Shown here: one piece after another, positions 33,238-42,588 of the stretch
How positions within the stretch are numbered: the first letter of the stretch is position 1
Layout of the letters: every line of letters starts with the position of its first letter
Assembly (NCBI GenBank): GCA_947454155.1
Contig: CANGIT010000007.1
Location: 117,914 to 181,913, forward strand
Reading direction: 5' to 3'
DNA from: Chitinophagaceae bacterium
Lineage (GTDB): Bacteria; Bacteroidota; Bacteroidia; Chitinophagales; Chitinophagaceae
Length of the DNA stretch: 64,000 nucleotides
The notes under the pieces: generated by a model
What the model was told of the DNA's origin: nothing
The model's input: only the letters and a program-made list of their open reading frames with translations
Database searches by the model: none
Made by a program: the position numbers and the translations under genes

Positions 33238-35169
33238 TTATTTCACCGGCCAGTCGTCCGTTCTGAAAGGCACGGCAGGAAATCCTTCCACATTATACAA
33301 ATTGGCATTCAGCGGACTATCTGCCCAGGCATAGCGAACAGCAACAGGATGCTTTACATTTTTGTTCGACAATATGATCTTGTTATTGACAATCCTTGCA
33401 TCTGCCCACACAAATTTTCTATCATCACCTGCAATCGCAAAATGATATAAAACTTTCCCCTTGGCTATCAATCCCTTGCCGATATGATCAAACACAATTT
33501 CAACTTCTTTTCCTTTGATGACATATTTCTTCATCTGAGGACCATTGGCTACAAGACCTTTTTGTTCATAGCAAATGTTCATGGCTTGTGCCGCGAGGCG
33601 CTCTCCCACTTCTTTTTTCTTTTGAGGATGAATGTTGTCGTACTCACCTATATCGATAGTGACGGCCATTCCTGTTTTAGGTAAAGACAAAGTCATGGTT
33701 TGCGCTTCTCTTAATGCGGCCCAGTCGCTTTCTGCTGGGTAGTAGTGCAATGGGCCAAAAGAGCTCAATTGCACAAAAAGAAAGGGCAATGAATGTTGCT
33801 GCCAATGATTTCTCCAGTCGTTAATCATGGCCGGAAATAGTTTGCGGTATTCTGTGGGGCGATCGGCATTGCTTTCTCCCTGATACCAAATGACACCTTT
33901 GACAGTCAATGGCTCGAGTGGAGCGATCATGGCATTATAGATGACCGATGGTTGCTGCTCAATGGCGCCAACACCGCCTGTGACATCTTTCATGATGGCT
34001 TCCACTTTGAACTTGGCCTTGCCCGACAAGGCAATGCTTTGTCCGTTGGCCATGATGTTGAAATGATTTTCCTGATTGGCCAATCCTCCACCACCGCCAA
34101 AATCCTCAATCTTCATCACTAGTACATTTTTGCCTTCGTGTAAAACCGAGGAGGGAATGGTATAAGTTCTGAGTGCATCCCATTGATTAGTGGTACCCAA
34201 GAAAATACCATTGATGTAAGTAGAGTCTTTATCGTCAATGGCAGGCAAATTCAATGTTGCCGGCTTTCCAACCATTGAGGCAGGTAATTCAAATTCGAGT
34301 CTGTAGTAAGCCAGTCCATCAAGATTGGGATATCCGGCTTCTTCCCATTCGCCGGGCAGATGTGCGGTTTCCCATTGACTATCGTCGTAACTTGAAAGCA
34401 GGTATTGCTTTCCGTTAGCATGACTGTTCAACACTTCATTTTCGTATTGCTGTTTGAGTTTGTTTTTCGTTTCTTGTATGCCGCCAACATCCACTTTTAT
34501 GATTTTTTCATGAAAAACTGAAGTGTAATGCGGAAAATCATGAAGTCCTTCGATACTTGTCCAGGCCTGCGCCTGTGTGCCGCCCCAGCTGCTGACCACC
34601 AGTCCTATCGGCACATTCAACTGTTGTTGCAGCGTTTTGGCATACCAATAAGCCACGGCCGAGCAGTCTTTAATGCTATTGCTGTCGATGCTGCTCCATG
34701 ATCTGGAAAGTTTCAAATCGGTTTTCGGCTGCACAGCCACTGCTCTTTCTGCCACCAGGAAACGAATATTATCATTACTTGCCGAGCTGATTTCTTTTCT
34801 ATACGTTTGATTGCAGAGCGACATTGTCCACTCCATATTGCTTTGCCCACTGCATACCCATACTTCGCCGCAAAGAATATTTTTAATTTGAAGCTGCTCG
34901 TTTTCAGATTGAATTTGCATGCTTCCGACCTTGCCGGCTTTCATAGGGTCAACAAACAGACTCCAGTTTCCATTTCTGTCGGCATAGGTTTGATATTGCT
35001 TGCCGCCAAAACTAAGACTCACCTTTTTATCTGGCTGAGCCCATCCCCATACATGATTATAGGTATCTCGCTGCAATACCATGTTGTCGGCAAAAAAAGA
35101 AGGAAGTTTCAATTGTGCAGAAAGTTGAGCCGTGATCAGCAACATGAAGGGAAAAAATAGTTTTTTCAT
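33238..35169 (-). CDS. Sialate O-acetylesterase family protein
   Basis: A 643-residue secreted esterase (signal peptide MKKLFFPFMLLITAQLSAQ). The SASA/SGNH motif CGEVWVCSGQSNMEW carries the catalytic Ser. VVSSWGGTQAQAW and IWYQGESNADR are the other family blocks, and DNIHPQKKKEVG gives the Asp and His. A beta-sandwich insert of about 200 residues interrupts the esterase, as in Bacteroidota members. It would remove acetyl groups from sialic acids or from other acetylated glycans such as xylan. It lies 97 bp downstream of the GH20 gene on the same strand. Confidence 0.9.
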   Translation of the reverse strand: MKKLFFPFMLLITAQLSAQLKLPSFFADNMVLQRDTYNHVWGWAQPDKKVSLSFGGKQYQTYADRNGNWSLFVDPMKAGKVGSMQIQSENEQLQIKNILCGEVWVCSGQSNMEWTMSLCNQTYRKEISSASNDNIRFLVAERAVAVQPKTDLKLSRSWSSIDSNSIKDCSAVAYWYAKTLQQQLNVPIGLVVSSWGGTQAQAWTSIEGLHDFPHYTSVFHEKIIKVDVGGIQETKNKLKQQYENEVLNSHANGKQYLLSSYDDSQWETAHLPGEWEEAGYPNLDGLAYYRLEFELPASMVGKPATLNLPAIDDKDSTYINGIFLGTTNQWDALRTYTIPSSVLHEGKNVLVMKIEDFGGGGGLANQENHFNIMANGQSIALSGKAKFKVEAIMKDVTGGVGAIEQQPSVIYNAMIAPLEPLTVKGVIWYQGESNADRPTEYRKLFPAMINDWRNHWQQHSLPFLFVQLSSFGPLHYYPAESDWAALREAQTMTLSLPKTGMAVTIDIGEYDNIHPQKKKEVGERLAAQAMNICYEQKGLVANGPQMKKYVIKGKEVEIVFDHIGKGLIAKGKVLYHFAIAGDDRKFVWADARIVNNKIILSNKNVKHPVAVRYAWADSPLNANLYNVEGFPAVPFRTDDWPVK

Positions 35170-35266
35170 TTCTGATTTTTGTTTTCGATGAAATTAATAG
35201 CGATGCCTCAAATAAGCTTTCATATCTTCAAATTCTTGATAAACAACGATTGTTTTTAAGTCAGAT

Positions 35267-37831
35267 TTATTTATTTTCGATGGTGACGGTTCTTCCACCT
35301 CTTCCTTTGGTATTGAACACACGGATTTTTATCATTCCCTTTTCTGTAATTGTTGAAGTGGCTTCCTTGCTGACGGGCGTGGGTTCGGTGCCATCTGTTG
35401 TGTACCTGATGGACAATCCGGGCAACTGCAAATTCAATTTGATGGCGCCATCTTTTTGCACCGCTCCAACGCTTGGAATTCGGTAATTGAACCCTCCATC
35501 ATAATAGTCGAGTCGCGGAAGTTCTCTTTTGGCCACTGTATTCACAAAAGCCGACCATGATTGATTGTAGAGGTTTTGAAATTGGATACTGTCGCTGGTA
35601 TTGGCCCATTCCGGATCGGGGCTCCAGGCTCTTTCGGCAAGGGCCAGCAATTTGGGCAGCAACATGTAATACACCTGGTCCATGCTTCTCAGGTTTTCGC
35701 TCCACAATAAACCCTGTATACCCACAATATTGGATTTGCCATATGCGGTAAGTCTTTCTTTTCCCTTAAAAATTGACGGATCAAGCGGATTGCCTTCTGC
35801 ATCCTCCTTGCTGGTTCTATAATTATCGTAAGGCATAAAATAAAAAGGCTTGTCCAGATCTTCGAAACCTCCCCAGTAGTAACCGGGTTCATCGGGTGAT
35901 TTATAATAAGCCAGATCGAAATAATTGTTGCTCACCGGTGAGAGCACCACTTTGTAACCCAGGTTGGCGAGTTTGTAAGGGAGGTCTTCGGCACCCCAGC
36001 CGGGCATGTTCAGCCACACGTGCAATTGCATGTTCTTATGGGCAAATTGTCCGTTGGGAATGAGTACTTTTTTTCCATCAAGCAATGTTTTTCTCATGCC
36101 CACTTCTTCCCAACCCGACAATTGAATGCCTTTGTTGCTGAGCATCTGGTGAATGTTGCTGAGATAGTAATACCAGAGATCGTTGATATCGTTTATTGTT
36201 TGATGGTCGTCAATTTTTTTTCCAATCATTTTTTTGCATGCGGGAGAGCCTTCCCAGGCACCGGCGGGCACTTCGTCGCCTCCAACATGAATTGTAGTGA
36301 GCGATGCGCCAGCTTCTTTGTACATGCCCGTCAATTCATCTACAACCTTTTCCATGAAACGATACACCGAAGGCATGGCCACGCACATCACATTGTCGGT
36401 CCATTGCTGTGCTGATCGGTATTTGGATGAATCGTTCAAATCGCGCAAAAGATATTTTTCCGCTTCTTCTTTTCGTCCAAGCTTCATCAGTCTTTCATAA
36501 CGGGCATCCATTGCCTTAATGGCAGCTCTGCTATGTCCGGGCGATTCTATTTCGGGTACTACGGCGATATGACGTTTTTGGGCATATCGGAGTATTTCAA
36601 TAAAGTCGGCTCGGGAATAATAGCCACTGGCCAATGAATTACCGGGTGTTGGGCCGGATGCATAGGATGGTGGCAACATGGTCTTGCTGTCGAGTGTGTG
36701 TCCACGAAAAGCACCGATCTGTGTAAGCTCGGGAAGAGATGGGATTTCGATACGCCATCCCTCATCATCCACGAAATGAAAATGCAGCACGTTCATTTTA
36801 TACATGGCCATCAGATCCAGGATACGCAGCATCTCCTGTTTGGGTTTGAAGTTTCTTGCGGCATCTATCATCAGGCTTCTGTATCCGAAGCGAGGCTCAT
36901 CTTTCACCCTCACACAAGGTAGCGAAAGTTCTTGCGAAGGCTTCTTCGATACATCAGGGGGCATCAGAGAAAGTAGCGATTGCATGCCATAAAACATACC
37001 GGCACCATCAGCCGCACTGATTTCTATTTTGTCGACGCTTATGGTCAGTTCATAGGCTTCTGCTTTCATCTTTTTCTTTTTCAAAATAATATTACACGGT
37101 GCAGTGGTGGTATCCTTGTTGGAAGGAGAAATCAGTTTTCGGAGTTGCTGATAGAGATATTCGGATTCATTTTTAAAACTCATGGTTTCATCCCATACCA
37201 CATAAGGCGAATGCAGCAGCAGATTTTCTCTAGTTTCTTTGTATTCAAGCGGTGTTGGAAAGATTTTCACCAAACTACTGGCCGGCAGATCGCTGATGTT
37301 GGTATTTCTTTCATAAACCACCTCCGGCGTCACCAGTCCTGTGGTGGTGTTCACCAAAGGTTGTATGATGTAGTCCTCGATCTTTATCCCTTTGCTCGGC
37401 TCATGGTCCCATACGATGTAAAGTCCGCAGGGTGCCGCTGTATAATTGATCAGAACACCTTCGGAGAGGTATTCAATCTTCACCGAATCGTTGGGGTTGA
37501 TGTCTTGAAAAGATGAGGTAGGTTTGATTTGATAGATGTCGCCATTCACATGACTGACGGAAGCGCCCGATGAAGAGATGCTAGCTTCCATATCTCGGCT
37601 GGAATTGAAATAAAGGGTCCAGCCTTTTACAGGAATATTATTTTTGCTTTTGTTGATGAGTGTAAATGTACAAAGCGCTCGGCCCGAATGATTGTAGTCG
37701 TTTTCAATCAGCTGCCATTTGACTTGTAATGGATAAGGCTTGCTGTCTATTTTTGATTGAGCGTTTATGGAAAAGGCGAAAGCCGAATAAAGAAATATAG
37801 TCGCAATGAAAGAAATACATTTAAAGTGCAT
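35267..37831 (-). CDS. Beta-N-acetylhexosaminidase (GH20) with flanking CHB_HEX domains
   Basis: The 854-residue secreted enzyme releases terminal GlcNAc or GalNAc by substrate-assisted catalysis. A signal peptide ends near SINAQ. An N-terminal CHB_HEX carbohydrate-binding domain covers about 30-165, GH20b about 185-300, and the GH20 barrel about 310-770. The catalytic pair is Asp519-Glu520 in HVGGDEVPAG. WSENLRSMDQVYYMLLPKLLALAERAW closes the barrel. A C-terminal CHB_HEX_C-like beta domain ends the protein. No SusC/SusD pair is nearby, so regulation is unclear. Confidence 0.95.
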   Translation of the reverse strand: MHFKCISFIATIFLYSAFAFSINAQSKIDSKPYPLQVKWQLIENDYNHSGRALCTFTLINKSKNNIPVKGWTLYFNSSRDMEASISSSGASVSHVNGDIYQIKPTSSFQDINPNDSVKIEYLSEGVLINYTAAPCGLYIVWDHEPSKGIKIEDYIIQPLVNTTTGLVTPEVVYERNTNISDLPASSLVKIFPTPLEYKETRENLLLHSPYVVWDETMSFKNESEYLYQQLRKLISPSNKDTTTAPCNIILKKKKMKAEAYELTISVDKIEISAADGAGMFYGMQSLLSLMPPDVSKKPSQELSLPCVRVKDEPRFGYRSLMIDAARNFKPKQEMLRILDLMAMYKMNVLHFHFVDDEGWRIEIPSLPELTQIGAFRGHTLDSKTMLPPSYASGPTPGNSLASGYYSRADFIEILRYAQKRHIAVVPEIESPGHSRAAIKAMDARYERLMKLGRKEEAEKYLLRDLNDSSKYRSAQQWTDNVMCVAMPSVYRFMEKVVDELTGMYKEAGASLTTIHVGGDEVPAGAWEGSPACKKMIGKKIDDHQTINDINDLWYYYLSNIHQMLSNKGIQLSGWEEVGMRKTLLDGKKVLIPNGQFAHKNMQLHVWLNMPGWGAEDLPYKLANLGYKVVLSPVSNNYFDLAYYKSPDEPGYYWGGFEDLDKPFYFMPYDNYRTSKEDAEGNPLDPSIFKGKERLTAYGKSNIVGIQGLLWSENLRSMDQVYYMLLPKLLALAERAWSPDPEWANTSDSIQFQNLYNQSWSAFVNTVAKRELPRLDYYDGGFNYRIPSVGAVQKDGAIKLNLQLPGLSIRYTTDGTEPTPVSKEATSTITEKGMIKIRVFNTKGRGGRTVTIENK

Positions 37832-38090
37832 GGTTTGATTTTTACAGCTGTAAGTTAGTGTTGATTTGTCAGGAAATTATCAGCGCTATGAATGAAACAC
37901 TATTAAACGAAATAATGATCGGCTTTAATTTTCTTAAATTATTAAACAAATGAAAGTAATTACGTGTTATAAGTTTGAGTTTGAAAAATAGCTCTCATTA
38001 ACCGATAATTATCTGATTAAAAAAATAATATTGGCTTGATGGTCTGTTATCGATTTGAATCATATTGACCATAAGCTGTTTGATGTTGTT

Positions 38091-38098
38091 TATCTTCG
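38091..38098 (+). promoter_or_regulatory. Probable -7 element of the ABC transporter operon
   Basis: TATCTTCG differs from TANNTTTG by one base; the same variant precedes the gene starting at 31627. It lies 28 bp before the ATG at 38127. Nothing else is seen in the 295-bp gap 37832-38126. Confidence 0.4.
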
Positions 38099-38126
38099 CG
38101 TTGTTTCAACAATAAATTAGAGGGAT

Positions 38127-39095
38127 ATGAAAAATCGTTTTGTATTTTTTCTCATGATAATTGTCATGATGATGTCCGCTTGTCAGCAAAAAAAATCGAC
38201 CGTACCTACGGTGGCTTTTATCGATGCTTTTCAAGACAATACCATCGCCATGGCGAAGCAAGGTTTTTTTGATGCGTTGCAGCAAAATGGATTTGACGAG
38301 AAGAAAGGAACACTGAACGTGATTTATAGAAATGCACAAGGTGATATTCCAACCCTTACACAAATCACCAAGTACATGATTTCGCAGCAGCCTACGCTGA
38401 TTGCCACCTGTCCTTCGCTGTCCACCATCACCACATTACAAAACACAAAAGACATCCCCGTTTTCATGATGGTATCGCCAACACCGGCTTTGATGAAATT
38501 AAACGACGATAAAGGTCAGGCGCCGAAAAATCTTTTCGGTACCGGTGAAAACATTGATTACATCGATACCTCATTCGGATTGATTCCATTGTTGATTCAT
38601 CCAAAAGGCGATCACCTGAAAGTAGGCATGATATTCAACCAGTCGGAACCACAATCGGTGGCGGCCATGAACGATATCAAGAAAATAGCTGATCGCGAAA
38701 AGATTGAGCTGATTGCTTTGCCTGTCAACTCTTCTGCAGAAGTGCTGCTGGTAACACAAACCCTTCTCTCAAAAAACATCGATGCTTTTTTTGCGAATCC
38801 CGACAATACTGTTTTTGCTTCATTTGAATCCATCGTCAATGCCTGCGAAAAAGGTCAAGTGCCCATCATGACCAGCGAAGCGGGTTTAGTGGCCAGAGGT
38901 GCACTGGCGGCTTATGGCGCCGATATTTACCAATGGGGCTATCAATCAGGATTGCAAGCGGCCGCCTGTCTCAAAAGTGGCACAACGGCCAACCTTCATT
39001 GGGAACTGGTCAAAGACAGAAAAAGAGTCTATAACAAAGCGATGGCAGAAAAATACCACATTATGGTTCCATCCCTTTATACAGCCATGCCATGA
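38127..39095 (+). CDS. ABC transporter substrate-binding lipoprotein (ABC_sub_bind family)
   Basis: A 322-residue lipoprotein (lipobox MSAC, Cys19) of the PF04392 family. TVAFIDAFQDNTIAMAKQGFF and KVGMIFNQSEPQSV are the two lobes' first strands; IDAFFANPDNTVFASFESIV is the family signature. Relatives (TrpX, Lactobacillales) bind aromatic amino acids. Gram-negative, outer-membrane bacteria rarely use lipid-anchored binding proteins, but Bacteroidota do. Its stop overlaps the permease ATG by four bases (ATGA), so the operon is translationally coupled. Confidence 0.88.
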   Translation: MKNRFVFFLMIIVMMMSACQQKKSTVPTVAFIDAFQDNTIAMAKQGFFDALQQNGFDEKKGTLNVIYRNAQGDIPTLTQITKYMISQQPTLIATCPSLSTITTLQNTKDIPVFMMVSPTPALMKLNDDKGQAPKNLFGTGENIDYIDTSFGLIPLLIHPKGDHLKVGMIFNQSEPQSVAAMNDIKKIADREKIELIALPVNSSAEVLLVTQTLLSKNIDAFFANPDNTVFASFESIVNACEKGQVPIMTSEAGLVARGALAAYGADIYQWGYQSGLQAAACLKSGTTANLHWELVKDRKRVYNKAMAEKYHIMVPSLYTAMP

Positions 39096-39973
39096 GTCAG
39101 TTTTATTTAGCCGCACTTCAGCTCGCCCTCTGTTTGAGTCCAATGGCCATAGGCATCTTCATCACCATGAAGGTGTTCAATATCCCCGACATCACCACCG
39201 ACGGCAGTTATACCTTAGGCGCCACCGTTACCGCCGTATTGATGACTGCTCATTATCCAATTGCACTGGTGTTGCCCATTAGCATACTGGCCGGTGCCAT
39301 GGCCGGCACCGCAACGGGTTTCATACATACTAAACTGAAAATCGATGCACTCTTATCCGGCATTCTGGTGATGACCGCCTTATACTCCGTCAACCTGATG
39401 ATCATGGGCCGATCCAATATTCCGCTGGTGAATCTTAAAACGATATTCAGTTATTTCAATGGGATGGGCAATGAAGTGTATGGTCAGTTGGTGATGGCAC
39501 TGATGATGGCTCTTGTGATTTTATTGTTGATCATATATCTGTTGAAAACCGATTTCGGTATTGCGATGCGGGCTACGGGAAACAATCCCGTGATGACCAG
39601 CGCATTGGGCATCAACAACGACCGCATCAAGATCATCGGCCTGGCACTGTCCAATTCACTCACCGCATTAAGCGGTTTTTTAGTGGCTCAATATCAGGGA
39701 TTTTCCGACATCAACATGGGCATCGGCATTGTGATCACCGGCTTAGGTTCGGTATTGATTGCGGATGCTTTACGCAACTGGTTTCATGTGAAAAAAATAA
39801 GCATGCAGCTGATACTTGTTTTGGTGGGTGCCATCGCTTTTCAATCAGTACTGGCTTTCACGCTTTCCATCGGCATTGACCCTAATTTTTTGAAAATGGT
39901 AACCGCGGTTTTCGTTTTGATCATTGTGGCATTGCCCCGCATCAGTTCATCAATGTCTAAAAACCGAAGTTGA
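39092..39973 (+). CDS. ABC transporter permease (BPD_transp_2 family)
   Basis: A 293-residue inner-membrane permease with about eight to nine membrane segments. TMKVFNIPDITTDGSYTLGA near the start and RATGNNPVMTSALGIN in the central loop are features of the branched-chain/TrpY-type permeases (PF02653). The cytoplasmic loop GNNPVMTSALGINNDRIK is where the ATPase couples. It overlaps the binding-protein gene by four bases and its TGA is one base before the ATPase ATG. Confidence 0.9.
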   Translation: MSQFYLAALQLALCLSPMAIGIFITMKVFNIPDITTDGSYTLGATVTAVLMTAHYPIALVLPISILAGAMAGTATGFIHTKLKIDALLSGILVMTALYSVNLMIMGRSNIPLVNLKTIFSYFNGMGNEVYGQLVMALMMALVILLLIIYLLKTDFGIAMRATGNNPVMTSALGINNDRIKIIGLALSNSLTALSGFLVAQYQGFSDINMGIGIVITGLGSVLIADALRNWFHVKKISMQLILVLVGAIAFQSVLAFTLSIGIDPNFLKMVTAVFVLIIVALPRISSSMSKNRS

Positions 39974-39974
39974 T

Positions 39975-40724
39975 ATGCTCAGGATACAAAACATCACCAA
40001 GATTTTCAACAAAGGAAAAGAAGATGAAGTGCGCGCACTCGACAATCTCTCACTGCAAATCAACAAGGGAGAATTTGTGGTGGTGGTGGGCGCCAACGGC
40101 AGTGGTAAAAGCACCTTGATGAACCTGATACTTGGCAGCTATGCCCCTACGTCAGGACAGCTCTTGATTGATGACAACGACATCACTCCACTTCCTGAAT
40201 ATCAAAGAAGCCAATGGGTATCGATGGTTTTTCAAAATCCGGCGATGGGAACCGCTCCTGATTTATCGGTAATTGAAAATTTCAGGTTGGCCGCCCTGCG
40301 AACAAAAAGCAAGAAGTTGAGCATCGGCAATGATGAAGCTTTTCATCAATTGGTGAAAGAAAAAATAAAGACTTTGGGCCTCGGCCTCGAAAGTAAAACA
40401 GTACAACCGATGGGCAGCTTGTCGGGTGGACAAAGACAAGCCCTCACTTTGCTGATGGGCGTTATGGATAAAACTTCCATCCTGCTGATGGACGAACCCA
40501 CCGCCGCCCTGGATCCAAAATCCTCAGCAGTCATCTTGCAGCTGGCCGAAAAAATAAACAGAGAACTGGGCATCACCATCATCCTGATTACCCACAGCAT
40601 GAAAGACGCTTTACAATACGGCAACCGTCTATTGCATTTCAAAGCCGGAAAACTTGAGCATGACCTGAACGCCGATCAGAAGAGACAGCTTCAGTTGAAT
40701 CAGCTTTATGATTGGTTTGGGTAA
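39975..40724 (+). CDS. ABC transporter ATP-binding protein
   Basis: A 249-residue ATPase that powers the permease. Walker A is GANGSGKST, the Q-loop is VFQNPAMG, the signature is LSGGQRQALTLL, Walker B is ILLMDEPTAAL and the H-loop is ITHSMKDAL. ATG 39975 (MLRIQNITKIF) is one base after the permease stop, which fixes the start; the ATG at 39924 lies inside the permease gene. The substrate of this three-gene importer is unknown; tryptophan/tyrosine-type systems share this architecture. A heptamer array begins directly after the stop. Confidence 0.93.
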   Translation: MLRIQNITKIFNKGKEDEVRALDNLSLQINKGEFVVVVGANGSGKSTLMNLILGSYAPTSGQLLIDDNDITPLPEYQRSQWVSMVFQNPAMGTAPDLSVIENFRLAALRTKSKKLSIGNDEAFHQLVKEKIKTLGLGLESKTVQPMGSLSGGQRQALTLLMGVMDKTSILLMDEPTAALDPKSSAVILQLAEKINRELGITIILITHSMKDALQYGNRLLHFKAGKLEHDLNADQKRQLQLNQLYDWFG

Positions 40725-40726
40725 GG

Positions 40727-41006
40727 CTGGGTGCTGGATGCTGGATGCTGGATGCTGGATGCTGGGTGCTGGGTGCTGGGTGCTGGATGCTGGATGCTGG
40801 ATACTGGATACTGGGTGCTGGATGCTGGGTGCTGGATGCTGGGTGCTGGATGCTGGGTGCTGGGTGCTGGATGCTGGGTGCTGGATGCTGGGTGCTGGGT
40901 GCTGGATGCTGGGTGCTGGGTGCTGGATGCTGGGTGCTGGATGCTGGGTGCTGGGTGCTGGATGCTAGATATCTAGAATCAAGAATCTAGTATCAAGTAT
41001 CAAGAA
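40727..41006. repeat. Heptamer array (CTGGATG / CTGGGTG), about 34 units
   Basis: 40730-40971 is an almost pure run of 7-bp units CTGGATG and CTGGGTG. It ends in the palindrome CTAGATATCTAG at 40967-40978 and a short tail of ATCTAGTATCAAG words. Because 7 is not a multiple of 3 and no unit yields a stop, all three forward frames stay open and read the same repeating peptide (LDAGCWM); these are not genes. It fills the gap between the convergent ABC ATPase and STM3941-like genes. Confidence 0.9.
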
Positions 41007-41015
41007 CTATCCATT

Positions 41016-41555
41016 TTACATTTCTAATACCCCTTTCCTCTCCCACCCTCTCTCCAACATTTTTTTCAAATCGTCGAGACTACAATTCAGTGCATGTGCC
41101 GAAATGATGATGGGTGAGCCGTATTGGCTGAAATTATGTTTTCGGGTTTTCTTCACCCATGCTTTGGTTTCTCTTTCTATGTAATGATCCGGGTTGTTGA
41201 CGTATACCACAAGCATTTCCTGGCGAATCACTTTTATTTTCATGAATCCTTCGATGTCTTTCCACAACACCGTACCAACCGAAGAGGCACTGGAATTATC
41301 ATGAAATCCTTTGTCATCGATGGTGAGACCATAACCTTTGTCGCGCAGCTTACCGATGAATAAGAAGATCAATGCGCCAAAAAACAAAACACACAAAGAA
41401 GCCGCTCCGTATTTGACGAAAGGATTGTTGAATATCGGATTAGAGGTGTCGGGTTGTGAAATCAGCATCCAGCTGCCAATGATTACAAAAACAATACTTG
41501 TGATCAGTCCTTTGATCAGCTTTTTTTTGCTCAACGAAATGAAAGTCGGTTGCAT
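41016..41555 (-). CDS. Small integral-membrane protein (STM3941-like)
   Basis: A 179-residue protein with two membrane segments near the N-terminus (LITSIVFVIIGSWMLI and ASLCVLFFGALIFLFIG). A cytoplasmic domain follows with YGLTIDDKGFHDNSS, LWKDIEGF and PIIISAHALNCSLDDL. This layout matches STM3941-type proteins, which have no known function. It starts 3 bp after the stop of the SRPBCC gene and is probably the last gene of that operon. Its stop lies next to the heptamer array. Confidence 0.75.
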   Translation of the reverse strand: MQPTFISLSKKKLIKGLITSIVFVIIGSWMLISQPDTSNPIFNNPFVKYGAASLCVLFFGALIFLFIGKLRDKGYGLTIDDKGFHDNSSASSVGTVLWKDIEGFMKIKVIRQEMLVVYVNNPDHYIERETKAWVKKTRKHNFSQYGSPIIISAHALNCSLDDLKKMLERGWERKGVLEM

Positions 41556-41558
41556 ACG

Positions 41559-42524
41559 TCAGTTTTTTTCTGCTCTTTGTTTTTCTACTTGTAAAATATT
41601 CTGCTGAATATCTTTCATGATCCAGCTCGCCCACCAGCTCGCGTAAAAATTAAAATGGGTGGAGAGTTTGAAATGACTGTACAAATGTAATCTGTAATGG
41701 TCTTTACCCAGTGGCTGTAATTCGTAAGTGCCGTTGAGCACATCGAAAAATTTACCGCCGATCACCACGTGTTCATCCATGGTGGTGGACGGAATTTCGT
41801 AAGGATAAGCCTTGATGGCGAAAACCATTTTCTGCTGATCGGCATATTCCTTTACAGTTTCATGAAATACCAGTCCGTTGGTGAATCGCGCTTCGCGGTA
41901 AGCGCCCACGCCTTCATAATTCAGCTCGGCTTTCACCGGACGAGGAAATCCAAGAAAGGAAGTAAGGAAACCTTTGTCCTGCTCCGCAGGTATTTCGCGC
42001 ACGCGGGTAACATTGCTCCATATTTTTTCGGCTGGCGCATGGATATCGATACAAGTGTAGGCTTTATAAGTGCCGGGGATATTATCTATCAATGACTCTA
42101 TGGGCGCAAGCAGAAAAGGCAATAAAACCAAAAATGAAATTTGCAGTTTGTTGTTTTGTTTTCTGGTTTTCAAATAGCCGCCGAGTAAACCGCCTAAAGA
42201 TGACGCCACCAAAAATAATGGCAGTATCATGATCCAGCAGGCCCATCCTTCCAGTGAGATGAAAATGGTGATGAAAAAGAAAAGTATGATGGGCACCCAG
42301 GGTGCAAGAATCCGATAAGGAATTTTTTGTGCTTTTTCGGGTTTGGAGAAATATACCGTCAAGGCGCCGACGATGGTGGGAAGGCAAAACAAAAAACTGA
42401 TGGTCATGGTGGCAAAAATATCCTCCCAATAACGTATGCCGAAAAACAACCGGAGTACAATGGCATACACAGTTGGTATCAGTATTGCTATGAAGGTTGA
42501 GCGTAAACTTGAAGATATTTTCAT
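41559..42524 (-). CDS. Membrane protein with C-terminal SRPBCC domain
   Basis: A 321-residue protein with four to five N-terminal membrane segments (to about residue 150). A C-terminal SRPBCC (polyketide-cyclase/START-like) domain follows: DIHAPAEKIWSNVTRVREIP is the typical first strand and helix, and HFKLSTHFNFYASWW the last helix. The pocket may bind a hydrophobic ligand. I chose ATG 42524 (MKISSSLRSTFI); a TTG at 42572 is possible. It lies 64 bp after the VIT-domain gene on the same strand, so it may be part of the XrtN operon. Confidence 0.75.
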   Translation of the reverse strand: MKISSSLRSTFIAILIPTVYAIVLRLFFGIRYWEDIFATMTISFLFCLPTIVGALTVYFSKPEKAQKIPYRILAPWVPIILFFFITIFISLEGWACWIMILPLFLVASSLGGLLGGYLKTRKQNNKLQISFLVLLPFLLAPIESLIDNIPGTYKAYTCIDIHAPAEKIWSNVTRVREIPAEQDKGFLTSFLGFPRPVKAELNYEGVGAYREARFTNGLVFHETVKEYADQQKMVFAIKAYPYEIPSTTMDEHVVIGGKFFDVLNGTYELQPLGKDHYRLHLYSHFKLSTHFNFYASWWASWIMKDIQQNILQVEKQRAEKN

Positions 42525-42588
42525 TAATACGATATTAAGTAAGGACACAATCAGCTGCTTTCGAAAAGCCAACAGCTTTCAGTGATAG

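Noticed and set aside
40708..40990. Cys/Trp-rich repeat proteins in three frames
   Set aside because: The peptides arise from a 7-bp repeat that is stop-free in every frame; same repeat sequence in all frames, no start context.
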